A stretch of DNA of 64,000 bases from Moniliophthora roreri (taxonomy: Eukaryota; Basidiomycota; Agaricomycetes; Agaricales; Marasmiaceae). Under the pieces are notes generated by a model that was not told the DNA's origin, ran no database searches, and saw only the letters and a list, made by a program, of their open reading frames with translations. The stretch is from contig LATX02000001.1 of NCBI GenBank assembly GCA_001466705.2, positions 2,666,001 through 2,730,000 on the forward strand, written 5' to 3'. A program made the position numbers and the translations under genes. Positions 13,217 to 25,819 of this stretch are shown here, piece after piece (positions within the stretch are counted from its first letter, which is position 1; each line of letters starts with the position of its first letter).

Positions 13217-13783
13217 TCAAACAGGCCTCTGCACTGGCTTGTACTCATAATTCCAGCCCGTCTTCGAGGGTGTATCCGTAGGTATCCGCAGCTCTCGGGG
13301 GAAAAGTCCGCGTATACGTGCATCGAAAGCCCTGGCGACGGGCGACTTCATTGAACGCATAATCTTCTGCTCCTCCGGGGACCGTGCGCGAGGATCCACC
13401 GTTCGGTTTGCCTCGTAGTAAAGATGTCCATCTATCTTCGCCAACTCGTCCATAGCGCTTTTCACGCAGTCAAACTTTCTCACCAACTCTGCCTCTCTTC
13501 TCTTCCTGACATGACGCTTGTGAAGCAACCATGCCCTCTCTATCGTATCATGGGCTTGTTTGGAAGGAATGGCACGCTGGATAGTGGTTCCTACGTCGGG
13601 TCGCCATGTTCCAGTTGGTGTTGGTCGGTTGCGGATGTTTCCCGGGTATAATGCACGACGAATGGCCTCTTTTTGGGGATCAGAAGGACCTTCTCCTTTT
13701 CGCGCGTAGGTTCTAATCGAACTTTGCGCTACCCGCAACGTCGTCTGTCGACGGAGGTTAAATGTCAGAGGGGAAAAGGACAT
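13217..13783 (-). CDS. Mitochondrial large-subunit ribosomal protein mL40 (MRPL28/MRPL40 family)
   Basis: This is a single-exon gene of 188 codons. I chose the ATG at 13783 (MSFSPLTFNLRRQ) rather than the in-frame ATG 38 codons upstream, because the shorter form begins with a typical mitochondrial presequence: Arg-rich, hydroxylated, with no acidic residues (…RRQTTLRVAQSSIRTYARKG). The mature part shows fungal mL40 landmarks: DPQKEAIRRALYPG, HDTIERAWLLHKRHVRKRRE, a run of basic helix, and MDELAKIDGHLYYEAN. In the mitoribosome this protein sits on the large subunit near the central protuberance. It lies in a stretch with two other mitochondrial translation genes (uL1m and RSM22). The family assignment rests on the IERAW and DELxxxDxHLY blocks recalled from fungal MRPL28 and is likely but not certain. 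Confidence 0.8.
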   Translation of the reverse strand: MSFSPLTFNLRRQTTLRVAQSSIRTYARKGEGPSDPQKEAIRRALYPGNIRNRPTPTGTWRPDVGTTIQRAIPSKQAHDTIERAWLLHKRHVRKRREAELVRKFDCVKSAMDELAKIDGHLYYEANRTVDPRARSPEEQKIMRSMKSPVARAFDARIRGLFPRELRIPTDTPSKTGWNYEYKPVQRPV

Positions 13784-14044
13784 GGCCGTTCGTGGTGACG
13801 AGTGAGGTACGAAAAAAGTTATGTAATTGCCTTTTAGGCGCACACCGAAGTTACAGCTGAACGATGAGCGCACATAAAGTATTGACATATACTTCACTCA
13901 ACAGCTAACAGCAGTTCCAGAACATATAGCTACATACAGGTAATCAAAGCATGAGGAGGATACGAGGCGCGTAGTGAACTGGACATGGACACGAATAAGT
14001 CTATACTGTACGTCCATCGACAGCTAATGAACTTACTACAGATG

Positions 14045-17000
14045 CTATGAAGTCGCAGAGATAATGCGGTCTTGCAAGAACGTAGATAATATCGGCGTTA
14101 TATCTGTCCAGCCAATTCCCAGGATAGAATCGCTTTTGGTGATGACCGGTTTGGCTTTGTTCAGAAGACTCTGTATGTCTGCTGCCATCTCCCCCGTCAT
14201 TCCTCGCCGCATCCGTTCACCTAAAGCCATAGAAGAGCGTGGTGCACGTCGATCTTTCGATAGATCGGTTTTTTGTACGTCCATCGACTGTTCATCAGTC
14301 TCCATATCGGCGGATGGGGCGTCAAAGTCAGGCTTGGACAACCACATCGCAAGCTGGGTTACAGCGTATGTTAGAACCCCCTCCAAATGCCCCCGAGTTA
14401 CCATCACGCCTTGTCGGACATCCAAAGTGGATTTATTCTCCGCCATTGACTGAGCTTGAATCATGCTCTGTCCTGCCGGCAGGTTGCAAAGATTTCTCAG
14501 CACGTCAAGCGTGCTGTTCCCGAGCTCGAGCAAGGTTCCGATAGAGGCGGTCTCTCCTAACACAATTTTCGAGTGCTGATAGGGGCTAATCGTCAGCTAG
14601 GAGCACATCAAGGTGGAGTATTTTCACTTACGGGGACTAGTAGGGCCTCTTGCAGTGGCCAATCATGCTGATCGCCGGTCAGGACAACATCCGCCTTGCT
14701 GATACACACCAACGTGGACACAATACTGGTCGACAATTGGAACAAACGACGGATCAAATGCACAATCAAGGGTCGTTTCATAACATCACCAGAGGGTGAA
14801 TGTTGGTCTTGCAACGCACGGTCTTCGGAAGTAATGGGCTCGAACAGGCTTGCAAGATGATTTGGATGCGAGATGGCGTAATTGAGCTGTTGCAACAGAC
14901 GGAGCGCCAGGGGACTGAAAACCCGCATCACGTTCGCAGCTTCTGGGTGTGCATCTGCAGAAGGGGTGTTCAGTGCAATTGAATGGAAAAGGTGCAGCGT
15001 CTGCTCAATCTCCTCGAGTAATGGGAAGGTAATGGATTCGCCAGAATGCCAGGAAAGCGAACGAGCGATCTGATCTCCGAAAAGTTGCACGAGGCCACAT
15101 GATTCCGTGTCGAAGTAGTGATTGTGTCTACCCATAATCAGCACCACCCCTGAGACGACTGCTAGCATGGAACAGTAAGCCTGATGGGTGGGGCTTCGAA
15201 GGCCGGGGAGTTCGATCAGAATCTCGTCGACGAGGCCTGCACTAACAGCGCCAGTTAAACTATTGTTGCTGTACGCTGAGAGAACCCCTTCGTTTGCCAA
15301 ACGTTCTGCAGCAAGAGGTATGCTTGCAAGAGCCATGTGAAAGGACAATATGTGACAGCTGTAAGGTGGCCGTTTGTGTGCAGATAGATATTGGAGGTTA
15401 TTGAGCCCCAACAGGTCGATACGCGTGTAGAGTTCGAGACTTGCTTTAATTACGTCGGTCTCCTGGCATCGTGCAAGCCAAGGACTAGACGATGGTGTGA
15501 CGTCTGATCTCGTACACTGCTCAAACACAGCAACCAGCAATTCCATGTCTTGATCCAACGCATCGTCCGCATGGCTTGCGGCGGCAATGAATACCACTCG
15601 TAAACCATCTATCACTAGATTTAGAGCTGCTTCCACCAATAATGAGACCTTTTGCCGCTGGTCACCTTCCAATGCTTTAGGTCTCCGAATCAGTCGTCGC
15701 GCACTCTTGGTACAGAAGTAGATCAGCTGGAGGAGCGGACGGTGGAATGGGACACGGCAAACGCCCTGTATAGACTTTGAGGGTGGCTGATATTCATTGA
15801 GCACGATGCCACGGATATTATTCACGAGTTCAATGAATGATCTCACTTCCGCTGTCGTTTCTGAAGTGAAGAACCACGCCAACTCGAGGACGGAAAGTAA
15901 CAGTGATAGCCTATTACCATGTATAGAGGCTACCATGTCACCTAACCTCCGTTCTCGTGTAAGGTCGAAAGATATCGACGAGGCGATGGAGAGAAGAATC
16001 GGTCTCTCTGCAATATCTCCACTGAGGTACGGTTTGACTTGGTTCAGCAAAAACTGCCACGCCTCGACTAGACTTGCCTGCGTGTGAGTAAGAGAAAGGT
16101 TCAGGTTGATGGAAGCTAGTTGTCTTTCGGCAGACTCCACGTCATCGAACTTATTGTGATCACCGCGATGTGACGAGAGGCGGCTGTGTAATATTGCCGC
16201 TGAGTAGAAGAAGTCGTCACCATATTCACGCCCCTCTGGGAGCCATTTGGATTCGATCTGTGCAACTTTAAGGCCGGGGAACTTGTCCCTGAACAGATCG
16301 GAAAGCGTGTCGTAGAGATCCGGCACGTAGGAGCTCGGTGTCGCTTCGGACAGCAAGTCTGTGAGCTCATCTTGCGACCTGAGATGGGGTTCTACCGCCC
16401 GGAAGCTTGCAGCCTCGGTGGGTGGTTTATCTTTGGCCTGTGATTGTAGATGCATCCCAATATCTAATCCAACGATGCGGAGTGCGAATGCTTTGGCAAT
16501 AGTCCGATAACAATGTTCTGTAACTGCTTCGTGCAGGTTGGATCTCCGTCTCCCGTCAACCTGGATATATGTCTCCGTTTCAAAGTCTGGAATGGGGCCT
16601 AACTCGGAACACCCTACACCCGACATCTGCTTCCAGAAGTCGATTTGACTTCGGAGCTTCTCCAAGGACCCTTTGTGTTCAAGACCGTGTTGCCACACGA
16701 TGTACAGGAATCGCAGAACAGAGGCGAGGAGCTGGGGATTCGCTTCCCACAGCTGCTCCCAATTTGCCAAGGCGTCGCATGCGACATCTATAGCTTTTGT
16801 ATGAGACTCGTGACTGGCGGAGCTTTCGATCGCTTTCCCTTTTCCTTTGGCATCGGTTACCATATGAAATTGGCCTGCTACAAGCAGACCCCCAAGGGCA
16901 GGCTCCTTGTCCATTGCGACAGACATAAAGTTCCAGATGGCGTAACGCAGTTCTGGTTCATCGTAGGGATGCTGGACGATCCGTACAAATGAGCTCACGT

Positions 17001-20000
17001 TAGACTCGGCATCAGACATGTGCCCCACGATGCTCGATGGGAAAGAACGTGACATGGAAAGGGAAATGCATAATATGGTCAAAACACGTACTGCCTCCAG
17101 TGGAACGACTTGGCCGGCATCTCTTTGTCGTACATAGAAGCATAATGCGTCTATAGGATTTATCTTGGATCGGTAAGGGTCGTGAGATGCAGCACCACCC
17201 GTAACCTGACCACAAAGTGCCTGCTCTAGGAGGCAAGGAATTGAGGACACTTCAGACGCACACTTGCTGTGAAAAGCCAGCCGAATGAGCTGGAGATGCG
17301 ACTCAACGAGGGCGATCAGACTCCCAGCATCACTGTAACGCCTGGAATCATACAAGGCCTTTAGCATCTGTGCACCGGAGGCGATAGCAGATACTAATGG
17401 ACTGATGGCGGACGTCGATGCCTTGTATATCAAGAGGTTCAGGGTTGCTCGACTCAATCGCACGAATGGGCTGTCATCAACCACCGGCGGCGTATAGCGT
17501 AATACCTTGAGGTACAGTGACGATATACGCCGACCCAACTCGAAGCGATCTCCTAGACGGGCATATTTCCAACCTAAGTGCTCCACCCAAACTTCTGTGT
17601 GGACAAACTTGACCGCACGTAATAACACCTCATCTTTAAGCTTCCTCAGTTGAGGGTCATCTGGAATAACGTGCATCGAAGCTTCGTCACAAAGCCGCTG
17701 GACAAGGTCCATGAGGGCTATTGTCATGGTATAGTTCCCTGTCACTCGCTCCGTGGCAAGAGTCGCTGAGGTATAGCCTGGATGTTTCTCGGACCCAAAC
17801 AGGCTGCTGGTCGACCGGATATATATCCAAACGCGAGGAGAATATCCAGGGATGGCAAGGACGGCAGACAATACACTGAGTGTTGAAGTAATGAGTCGGT
17901 GAGGTGGAACAATTTTCGGATGTGAACTCAGACGGGAAAGTGCCTCCTCCAATATCATCGTTGTGAGCTGTACAAGATCAGGGGCCGACGATTGGGAATC
18001 AGAATTTAAAGACATCGAATCTGATTCAAATGCCTGCATGAGTTGCTCTCCTTGAGTTGGATTGTCATGGATGAGACTTCGAATGCAGTCCAATATATCC
18101 GTGACAAGAGCCTCATCAACTTCGCCATTCATCTCAAGCCCTATATCCATTAAGGACAGCTTGATATCCTGACCAGTCTTGGATCGCGAGTATACACTCT
18201 TCGTCCCTCTGCGACTGCCTGAATGACGTTGGTTCACATAGGCGGTTAGGGCATCTAGCATCAGCCTCCAACCAGAATGCTTGTGCCGCCACGAGACCAC
18301 CAATATCTCTCCGCCATCACCACTGAGCAAGCTGCCTTTGGAGCCTGCTGGTAATGTGCTTCCGCCTGGTAAAACCAACGGGGCCACGTTGGTGTACGTT
18401 AAGCCGGCAGAGTTGGAAGTGCCGTATTGCTCAATCTGCTTTTCGAACAGAGCATGGGCTCCTGTACAAGCACTGGCAGGGATGATCTGGGTGAATGACG
18501 GTAGGTTGTCGAGGAAATGGAAGACATAGCGAGCGCAGAGTTCCCGTTCCGACCTTAGCTCCTCAATTGCGCGCGGATTTTCAGGTGTGGCTATAGGATC
18601 TGTATCAAGAAATCCTGACCCTGCCATGGAGCGAAGCAAACGAATGAGAGGTCGACACTGAACTGGGAAGCGGGACCTAGCTAGGTCAAACAGGGCACGC
18701 CGGGCTGCTCCCGTCTGCCAATCAGACTGCCAGAATTGAATACATATACCCGCGACGGAGGCGCCTTCGCTTCGTCCAAACAGAGCAACCCATACGTCCA
18801 TGAAGGCATCGAGCTCGGGAATAAGTTCGACTGGAACGAGTTCCAGAAGAGCAATAACAAGACCTAGGGGAAGGTTTGAATAACTGAATTTGGGAGAGAA
18901 AAGGCGGGACTACCTTTGAAGACAGAGCGGAATGCAATAGCATTAGCATCCGTAACCGTACTGCCCGTCTTTAACGCGACAGATGTCACAAATACAGGAG
19001 AAGATGTGAGCAAGGTCAACATCAAATGGAAAAGGCCAAACTTGGGTTCCAAGCATTTGCGTGCCATGGAGGCGTGCGCAGGCTCGCGATCCTTGGAGTA
19101 CGCGCGACACAGATGCGGAACGAGCGTCTCTAGGAGTTCCTGGTACGAGGGTGGTATTTCCTTGAGCTCCATGGCAGTAGAAGCTATACGTGAGATAACG
19201 AATGTCCAAGCTAAGTAGGTACACGCGTACTGCGGTCTCTCATTGGACGTGACGAGTTCATGAATGCATTTTAATGCTGAAGGGGAGGATGTGTAGAAAT
19301 CTCTGTTCAAGGGATTGTCGGAAATCTCCAGCCTGCTTGGATCTGCTACTGTCTCGAGCTCTAAGACCTCAATGCTGATGAGGATCCACAGAGAGGCTCT
19401 GACCTCCGTCAGTTGTGTCCCTTCTTCATCAAGAAGCAACGTTGCATTCTGCTGCTCTGACCCTAGATTCGAAGAGTATACCGCTTCGAAGACACGCTGG
19501 ACAATTGGACCATTGCAGGCAACTGAGCCCCACAGCGTCCAGAAAAGGACTTCCAAGATCACCACCTGCTCCTTCCCGCTCTGCTTTGCCCAGCGCGACG
19601 CCGCTCTAGGATCACTCGCCACCATAGTAGGGAGCTTCTCTTTTGATTTGCGGTCGTATTCGTTCAGCAGCGACTCGGCAAACGCTTGTCCATCGGGCAC
19701 TATTTTGGGCAGAATGTCAAGGGAGATACTATGAATAGGATCCGAGGGGTTTTCCTTCGCTCGAAACAATGGGATGAAGACGCGTAGAAGGTGGAGTCTT
19801 TCGGAGAAATGGAAGGGGGTAATAGCCTCGACCAATTCCTCAACTAAAGACGCGTTTGAGTCGCTGTCGGATTTCTGAGGAAGACCTTGATTGTAGAGGA
19901 ATGACCTGAACAGGACAAGGGCGTGGACTTGGTCTATCTGGAACGCCGAGCTGATGGCGAAGACGAATTCTTTGTCGGGTTCTTCGACGTGCAAAACAAC

Positions 20001-20279
20001 CCCATCCTCCAGAGTAACGCTCCCACTTTCCACATTCTTCCGTGACGTATCCGTAGGCTTTCCAAATGCATCAAATGCAGTTTTTAATTGAGGTATTCGT
20101 GGTGATATAAAGTCTTTGATTTGTTCTGCACTGGTTCCTTCAATGTGACCCGCTAGTGCTGAATGGAGATGCGAATAGGTCCTGAAACAAGGCCGGTCAA
20201 AATTATGTCGTTTCAGAAGAGATTAAAGAGCATACACATCAATGAGGTTCGATCTCTCATGCTGCTTGCCTGCAGACAT
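14045..20279 (-). CDS. NUP188: Nuclear pore protein Nup188-like
   Basis: A very long, alpha-helical-rich protein of roughly 1,950-2,000 residues with no catalytic motif. I place the start at 20279 (MSAGKQHERSNLIDV), followed by an intron and then an exon running through LHVEEPDKEFVFAISSAF and the FRSFLYNQGLP block typical of Nup188 N-termini. A second large exon (about 18801-14625) contains the HEAT-like helical solenoid. The last exon (14575-14045) encodes LGNSTLDVLRNL and the C-terminus ...FLQDRIISATS, ending TGA at 14045. Nup188 is a scaffold of the nuclear pore inner ring, related to Nup192/Nup205, and a Nup192-type protein is the main alternative. It diverges from the uL1m gene across only 67 bp. 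Assignment rests on length, helical character and the N-terminal block. Confidence 0.72.
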
Positions 20280-20346
20280 GATGAACCCCGAGACAACTTG
20301 AACAGGTCACCGTGCGAAAATTTTTCATAGGAACTAAATTTAAATT
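20280..20346. promoter_or_regulatory. Short bidirectional promoter, NUP188 <-> uL1m
   Basis: Only 67 bp separate the two divergent start codons. The segment is AT-rich toward the uL1m start (aactaaatttaaatt). Core promoter elements and both 5' UTRs must overlap here or extend into the neighbouring coding regions. Confidence 0.6.
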
Positions 20347-21402
20347 ATGTACTCTCTGTTCACGTCGGCGACGATGTTGGGCGCATTTTTCCAGCTCGGC
20401 TGGCAATGCTATCGGACGAACCCATTAAGAACCGCCTTTTCTCGGCCTTTCTCGACGACCCCAGCGGTGCAAATTCGTAAAAACAATGCTCCCAAAATTC
20501 GTATTCCCTCGAAGAGAGCTATGGCTGCAAAGGCGAAGAGACGAGCTGCAAAAGCTGAATTGGCCGATTCAAAATTGCTGAAGCTGGAGCTTGGAGAAGC
20601 CATCAGCGTTCTTCGTGTACGTTTCAACGAAATACATTCTTGAGTACAACACTAATCATTCACCAGGCGGTCGAGGTCGCGTCTCCAAAAGCTATGTATG
20701 AACTCTTCGTGAAGGTCGAAGTCGGGAATGGCATTGCGATACCAAAAGGTCGTTACAAGTTACCGAAGACGGCCAAAGCGGGCGCGGAGGAGACCATTTT
20801 GGTCTTTGCGGAAGGCAGACAGGCGGAGGAGGCCAGGAAGGCCGGTGCTCATGTTGTGGGAGGACCCGAACTCATTGATGGAGTGAGTTCCCTACGTTTT
20901 GGACTCGGATCTTTCATTGCTGACTCACCTCATCCGAACAGATTCTCAGTAGTAGAATTCGGGCGACAACTTATATTTCAACCACCAGTTTGATTCGAGC
21001 AATCACACCACGTCTGGGACGTTTTCTCGGACCACAGGGTCTGATGCCTTCAGAAAGGCGAGGCACAGTTACGGATGACATTGCAGGGTATATGCAGCGT
21101 ATCCAGGGCACTGAGGAGTGGAAGGCTGACAAGTTCGGGAAAATCCAACTACCTATAGCCTCAATGCACTTTTCCGCCGAAGAGGTCGTCAAGAATTTCC
21201 GAAATTTCATGGCATCAGTCAAGAAAGCAACCGGTAACCTCAAGGAAGCTCAATCCCGTCCTGGAGACAAAAGTATAGGCAAAGGTGCGTTCGATCACTG
21301 TTTTCTACTTAACATGCTCATTCTATCTCGACAGCGGCACATATTCAGAAGGTGTTGTTGAGTTCTACGCAAGGACCAAGTATTCGGATATCAGATTATT
21401 AG
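20347..21402 (+). CDS. MRPL1: Mitochondrial large-subunit ribosomal protein uL1m
   Basis: Four exons. The first begins MYSLFTSATML and encodes a mitochondrial targeting region (RTAFSRPFSTTPAVQ with a plausible cleavage site), then a Lys/Ala-rich basic helix. Exon 2 carries the L1-fold start (AVEVASPKAMYELFVKVEV ... PKGRYKLPK), exon 3 the hallmark LIRAITPRLGRFLGPQGLMPSERRGTV, and a short last exon ends ...GPSIRISDY before TAG at 21400-21402. The phase-1 join from GDKSIGK into AAHIQKVLLSS uses the acceptor at 21334. L1 proteins form the mobile stalk that binds 23S/21S rRNA at the tRNA exit site. An upstream or internal Met (MLGAFF, 20374) could be an alternative start. It converges on RSM22, another mitoribosome gene, with a 73-bp gap. 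Confidence 0.93.
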
Positions 21403-21475
21403 ATATATCCAGTTTTAATACACTGCGACCTACAATACAATAGTAAATGAGTGGAGTTGGCGCATTCCAGCGATA

Positions 21476-23667
21476 TCACAACCAAAGATGCTCCAATGTG
21501 TCTTTCTCCACCTTCCCTACTTTCGAAGTAGTGTCGCGTCTCGACTTTTTTCTTGTCTCCTGGAGGTTTTCCCCCAAAGACTCGTAGCTAATTTTCCCCT
21601 TCTGTCTACCCAATCCTCGCCTTTTTCCAATGTCGGACCCTTTTGTGGTAGTTGGACCTCCTTCGCGTTTTGCTCTTTTCGGCTGGACGCGTTCTTGAGG
21701 CTGATTTTTCGGAGCATGAGGGAATATATCTCCCCAACTAGACTTCCTTGCATCATAGTAGGGTTGCTTGCCTTGAGATTTGGGAATCGTTAAGCGCATT
21801 ATTTTACCTGTCACCCGACACGATCAGTCACCAAAAAAGGGATTGCCCATTGAGCATGCTTGCCTTCGGCAGTGCAACTATCGAGAATAACATGTCCACT
21901 TTTCTTCAGCGGTGGGAACACCAGTCTAGGCCAATAGAAAGCTTCCTGTCGTAAAGTGGCATCGAGATCTTCCCGCAACGGGACTTTCGGCTTTTCTGCA
22001 TCAATCCGGACTATTTTTGGGTGTTCATCCGGCTCTTCCAAAGCATACGGCTCTTGGTCATTGTGAAGAGCCAGCTCCCTTATCGGCACATTAGCTTCTG
22101 CTTCCTTCACCATCTGACGCCTGCCGACCGCGCCAACCCTACCAGACTGAGTGGTGGTGTTTGAGGGTCTTTCCCCACGGCGAATAATGATGTAGGAATA
22201 ACCAATATCCTCGTATCCGGCTTTAGAGTGCTTCGTTCGTCGGATAAAGGACGGTGTCTGTAGGCGCTGGGAGAACCCACAAACAAGACGCGTACTACCA
22301 GGATCATATAACGGGCATTCCCCATCATGAGGACACTAGAGCAAACAAATCAGATTCTGAATATGAGGTTTCGGGAGAAAGACTGACAGGTGCTACAACA
22401 TGTGAACCACGAATAGGCCAGTCTGCACTTTTAGGATCTTGCATTTCTTTTCGTCCCATAGCGAGCATTAACTTCCGCGCCTCGGCGATATTCTCAAAGC
22501 CCGTCATATTGTTGTGATCGATCAGCACCTAATACGAACCCATTCAGACTAAGACTAGGCAGCTGACGGACCTTCGTATCATACCAAAGTGTGAGCACCG
22601 GACTCCCACATCTCCTTTACGAGTTGTTTGCGGGCTAGATGGGTTGGTAAGGAGGACAGATAAAAAGCGGATAGAGCGAGCGTATCGTGTCCTAGTGATT
22701 GAGGGATATTGTCGTCGTCATGAAATGACTTCTGCCAGGAAACAGCGGTATTCCCTGACTTGACGTCTGAGCATTTGATCAATTCAATACCTCACTCGAA
22801 CCAAGACATCACGCACCTAGTAAAAGTCGTTTTCCTATCGTGACGAGACCCGGCCGCTTCTCAATTGCAAGATAAGACTTGAGCGTAGAATCTGAGAATT
22901 TGGTAGCTTCTGGATCGCCTGAGTGTTTCTGCACGTTACTTTGCTGGAAGGTGTGAAATGCGGCCCATAATCCACTACCAGTACCAGCTCCCCAATCTAT
23001 CACCCTGGAAACATGATAACCAGGCCCCATCCGATGTTTCAGGTGCTCAAAGACGGATTTTATGGCGGAGTAATGCGCAGGCAACGCTACTGTAGCAAAC
23101 GCTGTACCGTCACGTTCGGAATGCTCCAATGCTTTCGCCCTCGAGCGATATTTGGTGTCATAGCTTGTATTCCATTCGCCATCGCCTTCTTCCGAGGCTT
23201 TGAACAGACGCTCTGCGTCTACGTGAAGCAGGGGTTTGTCCGACTCTGCTGAATCATTGGCAATTAGATTTTCAAATTGTCAGACCTGACGCACCGGATA
23301 TCAGTGCGTTTATCGAAGTTTGCAGCTCCAAAGGCAGCAGAACTGAACCAATCCTTTGGCTGCCAAAAGCTGCTGCAGGGGACTTGCGCTCCAAAAATTC
23401 GGCACTGTCCCAGTTCTCCCCTAATGAGGCTTTGCGTAAAGTAATGCCAGTTGTTTCTGGGGGTAAAACATCAAGTTCTCTGGGTGGAGAAGGAGCGGGC
23501 GTTTTGTGGCGAGTGAGAGCTATGTCGACATCCTGTAAAAGCGCCTGCAAACTGGGATCCAAGTTAAGGGGTGGATTGAGATGGCGTGCTGCAGAGTGGG
23601 TTGTCGAGAACTTCTGAAAACTTGTCAAAGGGACATTGCGAAGAACTTTCCTTGCAGCACAGCGCAT
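21476..23667 (-). CDS. RSM22: Mitoribosome small-subunit assembly methyltransferase-like protein (Rsm22/METTL17)
   Basis: The start at 23667 ([13 protein letters not shown]) gives a presequence-like N-terminus. A Rossmann methyltransferase motif I appears as [17 protein letters not shown] at about 23010-22960, preceded by the conserved [12 protein letters not shown] block. Downstream comes the Rsm22 cysteine cluster ([10 protein letters not shown] ... LVCGFSQR), which in METTL17 ligates an Fe-S cluster, then a C-terminal SYIIIRRG...[15 protein letters not shown] block and a very basic tail ending at TGA 21478-21476. Members of this family act in mitochondrial small ribosomal subunit assembly. 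At least six introns of 50-65 nt are needed. The start lies 83 bp from the divergent SAD1 gene. Confidence 0.9.
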
Positions 23668-23750
23668 GAAGTAAAGCTGCGGTTAGGGATAAAGACGGAA
23701 TGTGAGGAGAGTGAAATTTCTCTCAACCTACCGAGTTAGGTAATAGACCA
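23668..23750. promoter_or_regulatory. Short bidirectional promoter, RSM22 <-> SAD1
   Basis: Eighty-three bp separate the divergent start codons at 23667 (minus) and 23751 (plus). No clear TATA box is visible. The region must serve both a mitochondrial assembly gene and a splicing gene. Confidence 0.55.
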
Positions 23751-25657
23751 ATGGTTGCTAACGACTACGACCACGATAGAGACGATATCACTGAGGCAGA
23801 ACGACCTTCAAAGCGCGCAAGAACGGAAGAATCAGGAAATGAATTGCAAGAAGAAGTGGATGAATATGGTGTAGAGGATGTAGTAGAGCCAGTCAAAGCC
23901 TCGGACCTGTATCTGGACACGGTATTGTGAATCATATTGGATTCATAAAACACTCCTCATTCTTGGCTAGATTAACAGAGCTGTACTTGATTTCGATTTC
24001 GAAAAAGTCTGCTCCGTCTCCCTGTCGAATATTAATACCTACGGATGTCTGGTCTGCGGAAAATATTTCCAAGGTCGTGGCCGAAAATCATACGCATACG
24101 CACATTCGATACACGAGGACCACCACGTCTTCATCAATTTGGAAACAACTCAGGCAAGTCTTACGATCTATGCTAGTCAAATCCGAGTCTAACAGGTGTG
24201 CGCGTAGGTGTATGTGTTACCAGACGGATATCCGGTGTCGGACCCATCTCTAGAGGATATTGCCTTCGTGCTTTCCCCTATCTTCAACAAGTCGTTGATA
24301 AATTCCATCTCGTCACCTTCATATCCCACAAAACTCTCTTACGATCTTACGCAAAAGGCATATTTACCGGGCTATGTTGGGTTGAACAACATAAAACGCA
24401 ATGATCACATGAATGTGGTTATCCACTCTTTACTCCATGTCCCACCCCTGCGAGATTATCTGCTACTATCCAAATTTGAAGGAAAGGAGCCAGAATTACT
24501 CAAGCGTTTTGCTGGGTTAGCAAAAAAAGTTTGGAATCCGCGGTTGTTCAAAAGTCAAGTGAGCCCGCACGAGTTCCTGCAAGAAGTAAATCGTGCTAGC
24601 GCCGGGAAGTTCCGTTTGGAGCAACAAGGTGACCCCATCGAATTTCTTGGATGGTTATTGAACCATCTACATAAGGACATGGGGGGTACCAAGAAGAGAA
24701 ACTCAAGTGCGTTATTTTTTCACTTTGAATATCAATCTAGTTAATGTGGGAGCTAGGCATCATGTTTTCGACATTTCAGGGCGACGTTCGCGTGGAGACT
24801 CAACAGGTTCTAGTACGACCAGATGCGGGAGACAGCGAGAAGCCCAGGTTTGATATTGACCGAGGTGGGTTTGGTTCGGAAAATCGGCTCTCCTATTCTC
24901 ATTGGTGTTGGTCTGTATCCAGATATCAAGACCTCTGTATCTCCATTCTTGTTTCTAGCCATAGACCTTCCGCCACCGCCGTTATTTCAGGACGCCGTCG
25001 AGAAGAACATCATCCCTCAAGTAAGCATCAGCTCCGTTCTTTCCAAATACGACGGCAAAACTACCCAGGTGAACGGATATCAGACGTGTTTTGAATGTGC
25101 TGTACTCAAGGTTTTGCAACTGACAGGAATCGGCCGGGCAGTTGCGACGGTACAAGTGTCAGCGGCTACCACCATACATCATTCTCCACTTCAAGCGCTT
25201 TACCAAGAATATCTTTGTTGAAGAAAAGAACCCCACCATCGTCACCTTTCCTCTTCGAGGGTTGGATTTCAGGGACTGTACGTGATATACCGCTGGCAAC
25301 CAACTTCGTATTCATTGAAGCCGTTCTTACACAGATATTGATACCTCTCAACCTCAACAATCAACAGTATACAATCTCATCGCCAATGTGACACACGAAT
25401 CCGTTGCAGGCACCACACGCGACAAGGAAAATACCGTCTGGAAAGTGTACTTACGCGCTGGCGCTGGCGAACATGAGAAATGGTTCATGATCCAAGATCT
25501 CATCGTGGAGGAGACCCGAAAGGAAATGATATTCCTGGGGGAAAGCGTTCTGCAGGTTTGTATGGTGTTTTATGAACCATTTCAAAATCCTAACCTAGTT
25601 TATCCTTCGCAGATTTGGGAAAGGCGAGACAATAATGACATGAACGTTGACAGCTAG
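23751..25657 (+). CDS. SAD1: U4/U6.U5 tri-snRNP-associated protein, ubiquitin-hydrolase-like (Sad1/USP39)
   Basis: The start at 23751 (MVANDYDHDRDD) leads into an acidic/basic N-terminus with RPSKRARTEE. A zf-UBP finger follows across introns (YGCLVCGKYFQGRG, HSIHEDHHVFINLET), then the USP-like core: LPGYVGLNNIKRNDHMNVV, HEFLQEV, DPIEFLGWLLNHLH and PRYIILHFKRFTKN. The usual USP catalytic Cys is replaced in the GLNNIKRND block (Cys would follow N), which matches the inactive protease fold of USP39/Sad1. The C-terminus encodes YFLGESVLQ-type strands and ends NNDMNVDS. The protein stabilises the U4/U6.U5 tri-snRNP during pre-mRNA splicing, an apt partner for an intron-rich genome. Roughly nine exons are needed; several acceptors are inferred from frame continuity. 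Confidence 0.93.
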
Positions 25658-25819
25658 TGCTTGCGTTAGGTAGAGATAGTAGAAGTAGAAACAACTACAT
25701 TCATTCAGGCAAGAGGAGATACGGTGTTATAATGTGGTGTTGTGAAAGCAAGGGCAACTACCACTCGAAAAGTCTTCACAAGCCCCGCATTACGGACTCC
25801 TGCCAGCTGCATGGCACGT

